Shown: positions 8,243 through 16,186, numbered from the stretch's first letter. The stretch: 36,886 bases of DNA from Ruminococcus sp. (GCA_017517145.1 JAFXAJ010000051.1:1-36886), one strand, 5' to 3'. A program made the numbers and translations. The notes: generated from the letters alone by a model not told the origin.

Positions 8243-8801
8243 ACAGATAAAAGAAGAAATTCTCGAAGAAAATGAAGCAGCAGAGGAGATGAACAAACAG
8301 GAAGCTCCCGCTGAAACAACAGAAGAAGATGACGAAGTAAGCGAATACAATGATACAGCGGCTCAGATAGATGACCTTGAAGAAAAGCTTGAGGAGGCAA
8401 ATGAAAAGTATGTCCGCCTTTTTGCCGAGTACGATAACTTCCGTAAGCGTACTGCCCGTGAAAAGTCCGATACTTACGCAAACGCTTCCGCAAAGTGCAT
8501 TGAGGAGCTTCTCCCCGTTGTTGACAGCTATGAACGTTCACTGGAATTTGAATGTGCCGATGAAAATTTCAAGAACGGCATGATAATGATATTCAATCAG
8601 CTAAAAGAATTCCTGACAAAGATGAATGTAACGGAGATTGAAGCTCTCGGAGCTGAATTTGACCCCAATTTCCACAATGCAATCCAGCAGATGCCCGATA
8701 CTGATTACGCTGACAATCACGTATGTGCCGTATTCCAGAAGGGCTATATGATGGGCGATAAGCTTATCCGTCCTGCTATGGTTGCGGTAGCAAAAGACTG
8801 A
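8235..8801 (+). CDS. grpE: Nucleotide exchange factor GrpE
   Basis: A 188-residue cochaperone that releases ADP from DnaK. It has an acidic N-terminus, a long coiled coil at about 45-100 (LEEKLEEANEKYVRLFAEYDNFRKRT), and the beta domain with EFDPNFHNAIQ and the GYMMGDKLIRPAMVAVAK ending. The start is ATG 8235, using AAAGGAG inside the end of hrcA. The stop is followed immediately by the repeat element at 8802, so no simple terminator separates it from dnaK. Confidence 0.97.
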   Translation: MTEQIKEEILEENEAAEEMNKQEAPAETTEEDDEVSEYNDTAAQIDDLEEKLEEANEKYVRLFAEYDNFRKRTAREKSDTYANASAKCIEELLPVVDSYERSLEFECADENFKNGMIMIFNQLKEFLTKMNVTEIEALGAEFDPNFHNAIQQMPDTDYADNHVCAVFQKGYMMGDKLIRPAMVAVAKD

Positions 8802-8857
8802 GTGGGTAGCACCCACGGGCAATTGTTCTTATTGTACTTCTACTGTAGTTCTTGTGC
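8802..8857 (+). repeat. Hairpin-core intergenic element, copy A
   Basis: A hairpin GTGGGT-AGC-ACCCAC (8802-8816) is followed by exactly 7 nt and then the core beginning TGTTCTTATTGTACTTCTAC (8824-8857). The core matches copy B at 30 of 34 positions. The hairpin begins on the base after the grpE stop. The rest of the grpE-dnaK gap (8858-9015) holds two other repeat types and the dnaK ribosome binding site. No convincing dnaK promoter or CIRCE is seen in it. Confidence 0.8.
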
Positions 8858-8914
8858 CAGTGAAGTAATTCGACAGAACATCATCTAATTCGTAATGTGT
8901 AATTAATATTGTAT

Positions 8915-8929
8915 GGACACGGCGTGTCT
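8915..8929. repeat. Short GGACAC-type palindrome
   Basis: GGACAC-GGC-GTGTCT forms a 6-bp stem with one G-T pair. It looks like a shortened member of the GGACACGGC/GCCGTGTCC palindromes at 16666 and 18465. Confidence 0.6.
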
Positions 8930-8963
8930 GCAAAAAATAATTTTAAAGACGAGTAAGAATTAT

Positions 8964-8988
8964 TTCTTAATTCTTAATTCATAATTCT
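8964..8988 (-). repeat. AT-rich dispersed repeat, copy 1
   Basis: This 25-base segment is the exact reverse complement of 25610-25634. It consists of alternating AATTCTTAATTC-like units and ends 27 bp before the dnaK start. Confidence 0.75.
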
Positions 8989-9015
8989 AAATTAGATTAT
9001 TCGGAGGTAATTATT

Positions 9016-10860
9016 ATGTCAAAAATTATTGGTATTGACCTTGGTACTACAAACTCATGCGTAGCTGTTGTTGAAGGCGGTAACGCAGTAGTTATCCCCA
9101 ACAGCGAGGGCGCAAGAACTACTCCCTCTGTTGTTGCTTTTACAAATAACGGCGAGCGTCTCGTTGGTCAGGTGGCTAAAAGACAGGCTATCACAAACCA
9201 CGACAGAACAGTTTCTTCTATCAAGAGACACATGGGCACAGATTATAAGGTAACAATTGACGGCAAGAGCTATACTCCTCAGGAGATTTCTGCTATGGTT
9301 CTCCAGAAGCTCAAGGCTGACGCTGAGGCTTATCTCGGTGAGACTGTAACAGAGGCTGTTATCACAGTTCCCGCTTACTTCACAGACGCTCAGAGACAGG
9401 CTACAAAGGACGCAGGTCAGATTGCAGGTCTTACTGTTAAGCGTATCATCAACGAGCCTACAGCTGCTGCTCTCTCCTATGGTATCGACAAGGAAGAAGA
9501 ACAGATTGTTATGGTATACGACCTCGGCGGCGGTACATTCGACGTTTCCATTATCGAAATGGGCGAGGATGTTCAGCAGGTACTTGCTACAGCAGGTAAC
9601 AACCGTCTTGGCGGTGATGACTTCGACCAGCGTATAATCAACTGGATTGTTGACGAGTTCAAGAAGTCCGACGGCGTTGACCTCTCACAGGATAAGATGG
9701 CTTACCAGCGTTTAAAGGACGCAGCTGAAAAGGCTAAGATTGAGCTTTCTTCCACAACAACTTCAAATATCAACATTCCCTTTATCACTGTTGACGCTGC
9801 AGGCGTTCCCAAGCATCTTGACCTTACTCTCACACAGGCTAAGTTCAACGAGCTTACAGCTGACCTCGTAGAGGCTACAATGGGACCTGTTCGTCAGGCT
9901 CTCTCCGACAGCGGACTTTCAATCTCTGAGATTAACAAGGTTCTCATGGTTGGTGGTTCTTCAAGAATCCCTGCTGTTCAGGAAGCTGTTAAGAAGCTTA
10001 TCGGCAAAGACCCCTTCAAGGGAATCAACCCCGATGAATGTGTAGCTCTCGGTGCTGCATATCAGGGCGGCGTTCTTGGCGGCGATGTTAAGAACGGACT
10101 TCTTCTCCTTGACGTAACTCCCCTTTCTCTCGGTATCGAGACAGCAGGCGGTGTATGCACAAGAATGATTGAGAGAAATACAACAATTCCTACAAAGAAA
10201 TCACAGGTATTCTCCACTTACGCTGACAATCAGCCTGCCGTTGACATCAACGTTCTTCAGGGTGAGCGTGAGTTCGCTAAGGATAACAAGCAGCTCGGCA
10301 CATTCCGTCTTGACGGTATCGCTCCTGCACCCAGAGGAATCCCCCAGATTGAAGTAACTTTCGACATTGACCAGAACGGTATTGTTCACGTTTCCGCTAA
10401 GGATTTAGGCACAGGCAAGGAGCAGAATATCACTATCACTTCTTCTACAAATATGTCAAAGGACGACATCGACCGTGCTGTAAAGGAAGCTGAGCAGTAT
10501 GCTTCTGAGGATAAGAAGCGCCGTGAGGAAGTTGATACAAAGAATGAAGCTGAGAACCTTGTATTCCAGTGTGAAAAGGCTCTTGCTGATTTCGGTGATA
10601 AGGTATCCGCTGACGAAAAGGCAAACATCGAGCAGAAGGCAGCATCCCTCAAGGCAGCTTGCGAGGCTAATAATACAGAGGAAATCAAGAGACAGAAAGA
10701 CGACCTCCAGAAGGCATTCTATGACCTTTCTGCTAAGATTTACCAGCAGGCTAATCCTGACGGACAGGGAATTGACCCCTCACAGTTTGCTGATATGGGC
10801 GGAGAGGCAGCTTCCCCCAGTGATGACGGTGTAGTTGACGCTGACTTCACAGAGGTTTAA
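9016..10860 (+). CDS. dnaK: Chaperone protein DnaK (Hsp70)
   Basis: A 614-residue ATP-driven chaperone. The nucleotide-binding domain shows [14 protein letters not shown] at the start, the phosphate-2 motif [11 protein letters not shown] near 173-183, and the adenosine motif [14 protein letters not shown] near 313-326. The linker is [15 protein letters not shown]. The substrate domain follows, and the C-terminus is a flexible tail ([16 protein letters not shown]). The GGAGGT ribosome binding site is at 9003-9008. It works with GrpE (upstream) and DnaJ (downstream). A 214-bp repeat-filled gap separates it from grpE, so it may be read through from the CIRCE-controlled promoter or have its own promoter, which I cannot identify. 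Confidence 0.99.
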   Translation: MSKIIGIDLGTTNSCVAVVEGGNAVVIPNSEGARTTPSVVAFTNNGERLVGQVAKRQAITNHDRTVSSIKRHMGTDYKVTIDGKSYTPQEISAMVLQKLKADAEAYLGETVTEAVITVPAYFTDAQRQATKDAGQIAGLTVKRIINEPTAAALSYGIDKEEEQIVMVYDLGGGTFDVSIIEMGEDVQQVLATAGNNRLGGDDFDQRIINWIVDEFKKSDGVDLSQDKMAYQRLKDAAEKAKIELSSTTTSNINIPFITVDAAGVPKHLDLTLTQAKFNELTADLVEATMGPVRQALSDSGLSISEINKVLMVGGSSRIPAVQEAVKKLIGKDPFKGINPDECVALGAAYQGGVLGGDVKNGLLLLDVTPLSLGIETAGGVCTRMIERNTTIPTKKSQVFSTYADNQPAVDINVLQGEREFAKDNKQLGTFRLDGIAPAPRGIPQIEVTFDIDQNGIVHVSAKDLGTGKEQNITITSSTNMSKDDIDRAVKEAEQYASEDKKRREEVDTKNEAENLVFQCEKALADFGDKVSADEKANIEQKAASLKAACEANNTEEIKRQKDDLQKAFYDLSAKIYQQANPDGQGIDPSQFADMGGEAASPSDDGVVDADFTEV

Positions 10861-10878
10861 TTAACTGAATAAATAATC

Positions 10879-10905
10879 TCAGGGCGAAAAATCCTTTCGC
10901 CCTGA
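10879..10905 (+). other. Intercistronic hairpin between dnaK and dnaJ
   Basis: The 11-bp stem TCAGGGCGAAA/TTTCGCCCTGA has a 5-nt loop. No T run follows, so it is more likely an mRNA-stabilising or processing stem than a full terminator. It could set the dnaK:dnaJ transcript ratio (inference). Confidence 0.7.
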
Positions 10906-10930
10906 AAGTGATTTACTTGGGAGTAGAAAA

Positions 10931-12094
10931 ATGGCTGAAAAAAGAGATTATTATGAAGTCCTCGGCATACAGAAAGGTGCAACAGAGGACGAGATAAAAA
11001 AAGCTTACAGAAAAAAAGCGAGAGAATGTCACCCCGACCTGCACCCCGATGACCCCTCTTATGTTGAGAAGTTTCAGGAGGTAAATGAGGCTAACGAGGT
11101 GCTCTCTGACCCCGATAAGCGTGCAAGATACGACCAGTTCGGTCATGCAGGCGTTGACCCCAGCTACGGCGGAGGCGGCGGCTTCGATGGCATGGGCGGC
11201 ATGGGCGGTTTCGGTGACATCGGAGATATTCTCGAAAGTATGTTCGGCGGCGGCTTCGGCGGTTTCGGCGGAGGCGGACGTTCAGGGGCAAATGCCAACG
11301 CTCCTCGCAGAGGTTCTGACATTCAGGAATCCGTAAGTATAAGCTTTATGGAAGCCTGCCACGGTAAAAAGCAGGAAATCAAGACTTTCCGCATGGCTGT
11401 ATGTGAAGCCTGCAAGGGCACAGGTGCTGACGAGGGCACAACAGCTGAGGTATGTCCCGATTGTCACGGCAGAGGCTCTGTCAAGACAACACAGCGTACA
11501 CCTTTCGGCGCAATATCCTCCACAAAGGTATGTCCCCACTGCAGCGGCAAGGGTAAAATCGTCAAGAATCCCTGTACAAAGTGCCGTGGCGCAGGCAGAC
11601 TCCGTGTGCAGAAGAATATTTCTGTGGATATTCCGGCAGGTATCGACAACGGACAGACAATACGCCTTAACGGACAGGGCGACTGCGGTATAAATAACGG
11701 ACCGTCAGGCGACCTTCTTCTGCACGTTTCCGTCAAGAGTCATCCTCTGTTCAACCGTGAGGGTTCGGATATTCACTGTGAAATCCCTGTTACTTATATG
11801 GACGCTGTACTTGGTGCGGAAATAACCGTGCCTACTATTGACGGCGATGTAAAATTCAACATATCCGCAGGAACTCAGAACGGCACTGTATTCAACCTGA
11901 AAGGCAAGGGCGTGAAGCGTATCAACAGGGCAGACCGTGGAAACCAGTTTGTGAAGATATACGTTGAAGTGCCTAAGAATCTCAATAAAAAGCAGAAAGA
12001 CCTGCTGAAAGAATTTGAAGCGTCACTTTCTGAAAAGAATTACGCAAAGCGCCAGAGCTTCTTTGAAAAGCTAAAAGAGAAACTGGATTTATAA
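10931..12094 (+). CDS. dnaJ: Chaperone protein DnaJ (Hsp40)
   Basis: A 387-residue type I DnaJ. The J domain is at 1-70 with HPD at 34-36, followed by a Gly/Phe-rich segment at about 78-118. There are four CxxCxGxG zinc motifs: CEACKGTG, CPDCHGRG, CPHCSGKG and CTKCRGAG. The C-terminal substrate-binding domains complete it. It stimulates DnaK ATPase and delivers clients. Its upstream gap of 70 nt carries a strong hairpin, and a further hairpin follows its stop. Confidence 0.98.
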   Translation: MAEKRDYYEVLGIQKGATEDEIKKAYRKKARECHPDLHPDDPSYVEKFQEVNEANEVLSDPDKRARYDQFGHAGVDPSYGGGGGFDGMGGMGGFGDIGDILESMFGGGFGGFGGGGRSGANANAPRRGSDIQESVSISFMEACHGKKQEIKTFRMAVCEACKGTGADEGTTAEVCPDCHGRGSVKTTQRTPFGAISSTKVCPHCSGKGKIVKNPCTKCRGAGRLRVQKNISVDIPAGIDNGQTIRLNGQGDCGINNGPSGDLLLHVSVKSHPLFNREGSDIHCEIPVTYMDAVLGAEITVPTIDGDVKFNISAGTQNGTVFNLKGKGVKRINRADRGNQFVKIYVEVPKNLNKKQKDLLKEFEASLSEKNYAKRQSFFEKLKEKLDL

Positions 12095-12099
12095 TCTGT

Positions 12100-12120
12100 A
12101 GGGCAGCCAATGGCTGCCCT
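12100..12120 (+). terminator. Hairpin after dnaJ, possible terminator
   Basis: The 9-bp stem AGGGCAGCC/GGCTGCCCT has a 3-nt loop and is followed by only two T residues, so termination may be inefficient. The preceding TAATCTGTAGGG (12092-12103, including the dnaJ stop) is identical to the reverse complement of 16684-16695, where it flanks a different palindrome. Confidence 0.65.
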
Positions 12121-12144
12121 TTACAATATATTAAATATTAAATA

Positions 12145-12210
12145 AATATCCCTTGCATAAGAACTACAATAGAAGTACGAAAAGAACAGACGGGTGCAGG
12201 CACTGCCTGC
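12145..12210 (-). repeat. Hairpin-core intergenic element, copy B
   Basis: Read on the minus strand: hairpin GCAGGC-AGT-GCCTGC (12210 to 12196), 7-nt spacer, then a 44-nt core (12188 to 12145) beginning TGTTCTTTTCGTACTTCTAT. The core matches copy C at 40 of 44 positions. The hairpin stem differs in sequence from copies A and C but keeps the same 6-bp/3-nt geometry. It ends 2 bp before the -35 box at 12213. Confidence 0.82.
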
Positions 12211-12212
12211 CA

Positions 12213-12241
12213 TTGACAAATAGTATTAAATATGATATAAT
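12213..12241 (+). promoter_or_regulatory. Sigma-A promoter of the 148-residue gene
   Basis: A perfect TTGACA (12213-12218) and TATAAT (12236-12241) with 17-bp spacing. It directly abuts the hairpin of repeat copy B. Confidence 0.9.
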
Positions 12242-12274
12242 TAATAGAATAAAATTCACAAAGGATGTGTATTT

Positions 12275-12721
12275 ATGGCTGAATTTATGAACGAATGGCA
12301 GAAGCTTGCTGCCGTTTTTAAGAGAATTGCTGAAAATCCCCAGCAGTGGGACAGCAAGACAATAGAAATTTCAATTTCACCTAAACTGGGAAATATGGTG
12401 AAAAATAACGAAAAAGCTCTTGCCGCTGTAACAAATGCAGGGGAAAAAAGAGCAGAGCTTTCTCTTATTGAAAAAAATGACAAGAAGTATGTCCTGATAT
12501 TCCCTGATGTAGAAACTGCCGAAAAATCGGGAGAAAAATGCATTGAGGTATCAGCTGCGGAGCTTTTCAGAACTGCTTCGGTAAATCCCGAAATCAGCGG
12601 TTTGCAGCTTGTATATGAAGCTGATGAAAAAACACGCAGTTTTTCTGCCGGTGAAATCAGCAGAAAGGCTCTTTATGCCGCCCTTGAACTGGGAATAAAG
12701 GCATCTAAAGTAAGCGATTAA
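12275..12721 (+). CDS. Protein of unknown function, 148 residues
   Basis: I do not recognise this family with confidence. The protein is soluble, with no signal peptide or membrane segment. It begins with an amphipathic helix (MAEFMNEWQKLAAVFKRIAE) and then alternates strands and helices: a possible beta hairpin at about 78-96 (RAELSLIEKNDKKYVLIFPD) and a C-terminal helix at about 128-145. The layout recalls SseB-like domains only loosely. The ribosome binding site is AAGGA at 12261-12265. It has a perfect promoter and is bracketed by inverted copies of the hairpin-core repeat, which sets it apart from the heat-shock genes before it. Confidence 0.8.
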   Translation: MAEFMNEWQKLAAVFKRIAENPQQWDSKTIEISISPKLGNMVKNNEKALAAVTNAGEKRAELSLIEKNDKKYVLIFPDVETAEKSGEKCIEVSAAELFRTASVNPEISGLQLVYEADEKTRSFSAGEISRKALYAALELGIKASKVSD

Positions 12722-12727
12722 TTACAA

Positions 12728-12793
12728 GCGGGTAGCACCCGCTGGCATCTGTTCTTTTCGTACTTCTATCGTAATTCTTTAGCAAGGGATATT
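12728..12793 (+). repeat. Hairpin-core intergenic element, copy C
   Basis: A hairpin GCGGGT-AGC-ACCCGC (12728-12742) and 7-nt spacer precede a 44-nt core (12750-12793) that shares GCAAGGGATATT at its end with copy B. It starts 6 nt after the stop of the preceding gene and is inverted relative to copy B. Confidence 0.82.
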
Positions 12794-12850
12794 GTCAGAT
12801 TGCGTAATATTGCACAAATAAATATATAGTTATTTGTGTAAACTGCACGA

Positions 12851-12894
12851 AGAATTCAAGAATTCAAGAATTCATGTCCTTAGAGTGAATTCTT
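12851..12894. repeat. Triple AGAATTCA tandem repeat with inverted arm
   Basis: Three perfect 8-bp units AGAATTCA occupy 12851-12874. The last can pair with TGAATTCTT (12886-12894) across an 11-nt loop. With copy C and the hairpin at 12929, this accounts for most of the gene-free stretch 12722-12991. Confidence 0.7.
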
Positions 12895-12928
12895 CATTTA
12901 GTGCTTTAATGTATTAAATTAAATATAT

Positions 12929-12952
12929 AAGGGCGCACTCCTGTGCACCCTT
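12929..12952 (-). terminator. Likely terminator of the XRE regulator gene
   Basis: The stem AAGGGTGCAC/GTGCGCCCTT (minus strand, one mismatch, 4-nt loop) lies 40 nt after the XRE stop codon. It is followed by an AT-rich stretch rather than a clean T run, so termination strength is uncertain. Confidence 0.55.
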
Positions 12953-12991
12953 GTGTAAAAACATCTTTTCTACAGACTGAGGACTGCTTGC

Positions 12992-13720
12992 TTAATAGCC
13001 TCTGTCATTTTCAGTTGAATGATATTTTGCACGTGTTCTTGCGATACTTTCTTCACTGCGCTTAATCAGATTGAGCAGAGATGAAGAATACTGGGAATAG
13101 TCCTTCTGGAGCGTTGCAGTAGTTATATAAAGTGTGTCGAAATTGTCTACACAGTCGTTTCCGTCAAGGCATATTCCGCTTGATGCCGCCTTAATATCCG
13201 CTTCACTCATGGAAATAATAGCATTAGAACTGTCGTTTGCTATAACCTTTGGTATGCGGAAAAGCTTCTGGTCATTGTGTGGGTTTGCGTTGTAAACTAT
13301 ACGGAAAAGCTTATAAACGGACAGCATGAGATAGGACGAAACCTCTTTAATCAGCGTAATGCTTCCTGCTTTCTGCGCAAGGCTGAAAAGCAGACTGATT
13401 GAGTTATTGATAATTCTTCTGTTGAAGTTGATTATCTCAGGGGAAGGCATTTTCAGTGTGTTGTTTCCGTCATCATCGGGAATATCTTCAATAGTAATGA
13501 TTTTTCCCTCAGGTTCGGGAGTACGTCCCAGCAGATAGTCACAGGATACGTTGTAATAGTCAGCGATTTTTACGAGAAAGTTAAGTCCACATTCACGGAT
13601 ACCCTTTTCGTAGTGGGACAGAAGCGCCTGTGATATGCCCAAATCTGCGGCTGCCTGTTTCTGGCTGATGTGACGTTCTTTTCTCTGTAATGTGATGATA
13701 CGTGCGAAATCAGAATTCAT
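12992..13720 (-). CDS. XRE-family transcriptional regulator
   Basis: A 242-residue protein with an N-terminal HTH_3 domain at about 5-60 (LQRKERHISQKQAAADLGIS, ALLSHYEKGIRECG). An acidic linker and a mainly helical C-terminal domain of about 170 residues follow, with no family I recognise. The start at 13720 is chosen over 13759 because GGAGG sits just upstream and the HTH begins normally. The promoter region holds two TACANNNTGTA palindromes straddling the -10 box, suggesting self-repression (inference). No partner gene shares the transcript, so its other targets are unknown. Confidence 0.9.
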   Translation of the reverse strand: MNSDFARIITLQRKERHISQKQAAADLGISQALLSHYEKGIRECGLNFLVKIADYYNVSCDYLLGRTPEPEGKIITIEDIPDDDGNNTLKMPSPEIINFNRRIINNSISLLFSLAQKAGSITLIKEVSSYLMLSVYKLFRIVYNANPHNDQKLFRIPKVIANDSSNAIISMSEADIKAASSGICLDGNDCVDNFDTLYITTATLQKDYSQYSSSLLNLIKRSEESIARTRAKYHSTENDRGY

Positions 13721-13754
13721 TGGAATTTCCTCCGGTATAATTATTGTAAACAGA

Positions 13755-13790
13755 TACATAGTGTATATTTTTATTATAATACAAAATGTA
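13755..13790. promoter_or_regulatory. Paired TACANNNTGTA operator candidates
   Basis: TACATAGTGTA (13755-13765) and TACAAAATGTA (13780-13790) are 11-bp palindromes 25 bp apart centre to centre. They flank the -10 box of the XRE gene, and HTH_3 regulators commonly bind such paired short palindromes. Confidence 0.6.
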
Positions 13791-13801
13791 TAATATGTAA
13801 A
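13773..13801 (-). promoter_or_regulatory. Sigma-A promoter of the XRE gene
   Basis: On the minus strand, TTTACA (13796-13801) and TATAAT (13773-13778) have 17-bp spacing. Confidence 0.82.
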
Positions 13802-13877
13802 TAGGCATATAAAATAAAAATTAAATAAAATTCTATATTTCGGTTGTTAATATTTACCAAAGATAGGAGTGCTGAAC

Positions 13878-14495
13878 TTGAAAGGCTACCGATTGAGTAT
13901 AATCCGTCACGGCATGACGGACGCAAATGAAAAGGGAATCTACATCGGTTCTACGGATATGCCCCTCTCTTCAAAGGGAAGTGCGGAGCTTGCCGCTAAA
14001 ATGGACGAGTTTGATTATTCCCGTGTGCACAGGGTATATTCTTCCCCTCTCAGACGATGCATCGAAACGGCGGAGATACTTTTCCCCGACACGGAGCTTG
14101 TTATCGCAGAGGGTATGCGTGAGCTGGATTTCGGAGAATTTGAGGGGAAATCCGTTGATGAGCTCGTCAATCGTGAGGATTACAAGGCATGGCTTGGGGG
14201 CAGCCGTGACGCAAGACCGCCCAAAGGTGAAAGTCTTGAAGAAATGACAGCACGAACATTTTCCGCACTTCACGGCATAATCACGGATATGATGAATACA
14301 GGGCTTACCCACTGTGCACTTATCACCCACGGCGGAATTATATCAAATCTGCTGACAGGCTTCGGGCTGCCGAAATATGACCCGAAATATTTAAATGCGC
14401 CCTGCGGCGAGGGTTTTGACCTTATGATAACGGCGCAGATGTGGCTTAATTCTCAGGCATTTGAGATACTGGGATATTATCCATACAATAAGTAG
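13878..14495 (+). CDS. Histidine phosphatase family protein
   Basis: A 205-residue member of the phosphoglycerate mutase/acid phosphatase branch. The catalytic RHG motif is IIRHGMTDAN (His11), followed by SSPLRRCIETAEIL, the acid residue region RELDFGEFEG, and the second histidine in LITHGGII. The substrate is not readable; CobC-type alpha-ribazole phosphatase and generic sugar-phosphate phosphatase are both possible, and no cobalamin genes are nearby. The TTG start at 13878 is preferred, with AGGAG (13865-13869) 8 nt upstream; a GTG at 13869 overlaps that site. Confidence 0.88.
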   Translation: MKGYRLSIIRHGMTDANEKGIYIGSTDMPLSSKGSAELAAKMDEFDYSRVHRVYSSPLRRCIETAEILFPDTELVIAEGMRELDFGEFEGKSVDELVNREDYKAWLGGSRDARPPKGESLEEMTARTFSALHGIITDMMNTGLTHCALITHGGIISNLLTGFGLPKYDPKYLNAPCGEGFDLMITAQMWLNSQAFEILGYYPYNK

Positions 14496-14568
14496 CTTTC
14501 AGCCGTTAGCTGATAAATGCATAATTTTCAAATAAACGCTCATAATATCCCAAAGGAATGGTGATATT

Positions 14569-15483
14569 ATGAAAACCCGTGAGCTTACAGCATACACCCG
14601 AAAACTTATAAAGGGCAGACGGAGGGAAATCCTCCTTATCTGTCTGTTGCCTATCGGAACGGAAATTCTCCTCCGCACCGCAGAAGCCGCCCTTTACTGC
14701 CTGATGCTCTACTTCGGCAATATAAAATCAATTGAGCTTTTCACAGGCGAAAACACAGAACAGGCTGTTATTGCCGCCCTTTTTTTCCTCCTCAGAATAT
14801 TCGTTATGCCGCCCTTGTGGTGCGGTCTGGCGGCTCGGCTTATGATGTTTGCCGAGGGGAAACAGGAATCCCTAACTTTTTCGGATATGCTCCTCAGCGG
14901 AAAATTTATTGTCCGTTCCGTTTCGGCAGGTATTTTCGTCCGCATTATCTCTGCGGCTATACTTCTGCCCTGCGTATTTTCGGCAGTTTACGGATTCGGC
15001 ATACTCTCCGACGGCGCTGACGACAGGGAAATTTTCATTGCAGTGGGACTTTTCTCCCTCAGCATATTTCTTGGAATCTTCTGGGCAATTGTCCGTATCG
15101 GACTTACTGCTGTGCCCTTTCTTCTCCACAAGTACAGCGGAATTTCAGCTTTCAGGGTTGTCCTGCGCTCCCTTGCCTTTATGAACGGCAGGCGGAAGCT
15201 GCCCTTTCTGCTGGCTGTAATGTATCTTCCCCTTGTGCTGACGGTTTTTGTAGCTCCCTATTTTATTCCCGAATGGGCGGCAGCTTACGGCGTGGGAGTT
15301 TCTATATTTTTCAAGGAGGATGAATCTGCTCATGAGCAGGCTTGTATTTACCGTAGACACGGACGAACCAAAACAGCTGAAAAATTATCTCCGTGGAAAC
15401 TGCGGCGTATCGGCAGGATTAATCCGCCGTCTGAAAGCCACAGGGGGTATCACCCTCAACGGAGAAGCAGCACGGACTGTTGA
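14569..15483 (+). CDS. Multi-pass membrane protein of unknown function, C-terminus doubtful
   Basis: The frame encodes 304 residues, with about five to six hydrophobic segments up to residue 247 (for example 62-85, 115-140, 150-180 and 208-232). The last ~55 residues (from about FFKEDESAHEQ) are polar, basic and unlike the rest. They overlap the pseudouridine synthase gene by about 150 nt in another frame. The natural end is probably near 15321, where a TGA lies in the -1 frame just after a TTTTT run (15307-15311). A one-base loss there, or -1 frameshifting, would explain the long overlap. The ribosome binding site is AAAGGA upstream of ATG 14569. No family was recognised. Confidence 0.75.
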   Translation: MKTRELTAYTRKLIKGRRREILLICLLPIGTEILLRTAEAALYCLMLYFGNIKSIELFTGENTEQAVIAALFFLLRIFVMPPLWCGLAARLMMFAEGKQESLTFSDMLLSGKFIVRSVSAGIFVRIISAAILLPCVFSAVYGFGILSDGADDREIFIAVGLFSLSIFLGIFWAIVRIGLTAVPFLLHKYSGISAFRVVLRSLAFMNGRRKLPFLLAVMYLPLVLTVFVAPYFIPEWAAAYGVGVSIFFKEDESAHEQACIYRRHGRTKTAEKLSPWKLRRIGRINPPSESHRGYHPQRRSSTDC

Positions 15484-16186
15484 TATTGTTAAAAATGGAG
15501 ATGTAATAATTCTGGAGCAGAATGAAAGCTGCTCCATTGAGCCTGCTGAAGTCCTTGAAGTGCCTGTAATATTTGAAAATGACGCAGTAATTGTCTTTGA
15601 TAAGCCTTATGGGATGCCTGTACATCCCTCGGCAAGGCACAGGAATGATACCCTTGCAAATTTCTTTGCGGCACGTTATCCTGAAATGACATTTCGTGTG
15701 GTAAACCGCCTTGACAAGGACACATCGGGATTGTGCATCGCAGCAAAAGATGCTCACAGTGCGAATATTTTACAAAGCTCAGTGCATAAGATATACTATG
15801 CGGCGGTACAGGGCAGCACTGACGTATCGGGAACTATTGACGCTCCCATAGCACGAATGAACGACAGTATTATAACACGCTGCGTCCGTGCAGACGGCAG
15901 AAAAGCCGTCACCCACTACAGGAAAATCAATGAGAAAAACGGCTTTTCCCTCCTTGAAATTGAACTTGAAACAGGGCGTACACATCAGATACGTGTCCAT
16001 TTCAGCCATTTGGGTTATCCTCTTGCAGGGGACGACCTCTACGGAGGAAGCCGTGAAAAAATAACAAGACAAGCTCTCCACTGCGGCAGAATGACTTTCG
16101 TATGCCCTCTCACAAAGGAGAAAATCACAGTTGAAGCGCCGCTGCCTGCGGATATTTCGGAGCTGTTCGGAAAGGAAATGACATGA
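15332..16186 (+). CDS. RluA-family 23S rRNA pseudouridine synthase
   Basis: A 284-residue enzyme that isomerises uridine to pseudouridine in structured RNA. An S4-like RNA-binding segment at about 15-65 (LRGNCGVSAGLIRRLKATGG) is followed by the catalytic domain with VNRLDKDTSGL (catalytic Asp128), RTHQIRVHFSHLGYPLAGDDLYGG and the family C-terminus. The start is ATG 15332, about 12 nt after AGGAGG (15314-15319); ATG 15320 directly touches that site and is rejected. The stop overlaps luxS as ATGA. Which RluA paralogue this is (RluD-like or other) cannot be settled by eye. Confidence 0.93.
   Translation: MSRLVFTVDTDEPKQLKNYLRGNCGVSAGLIRRLKATGGITLNGEAARTVDIVKNGDVIILEQNESCSIEPAEVLEVPVIFENDAVIVFDKPYGMPVHPSARHRNDTLANFFAARYPEMTFRVVNRLDKDTSGLCIAAKDAHSANILQSSVHKIYYAAVQGSTDVSGTIDAPIARMNDSIITRCVRADGRKAVTHYRKINEKNGFSLLEIELETGRTHQIRVHFSHLGYPLAGDDLYGGSREKITRQALHCGRMTFVCPLTKEKITVEAPLPADISELFGKEMT

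Noticed and set aside
12851..12874. Possible CRISPR-like repeat
   Set aside because: The 8-bp units are directly adjacent with no spacers and there are no cas genes. It is a short tandem repeat.
15320..15331. ATG at 15320 as the start of the pseudouridine synthase
   Set aside because: It directly touches the AGGAGG ribosome binding site, leaving no spacing; ATG 15332 in the same frame is better placed.
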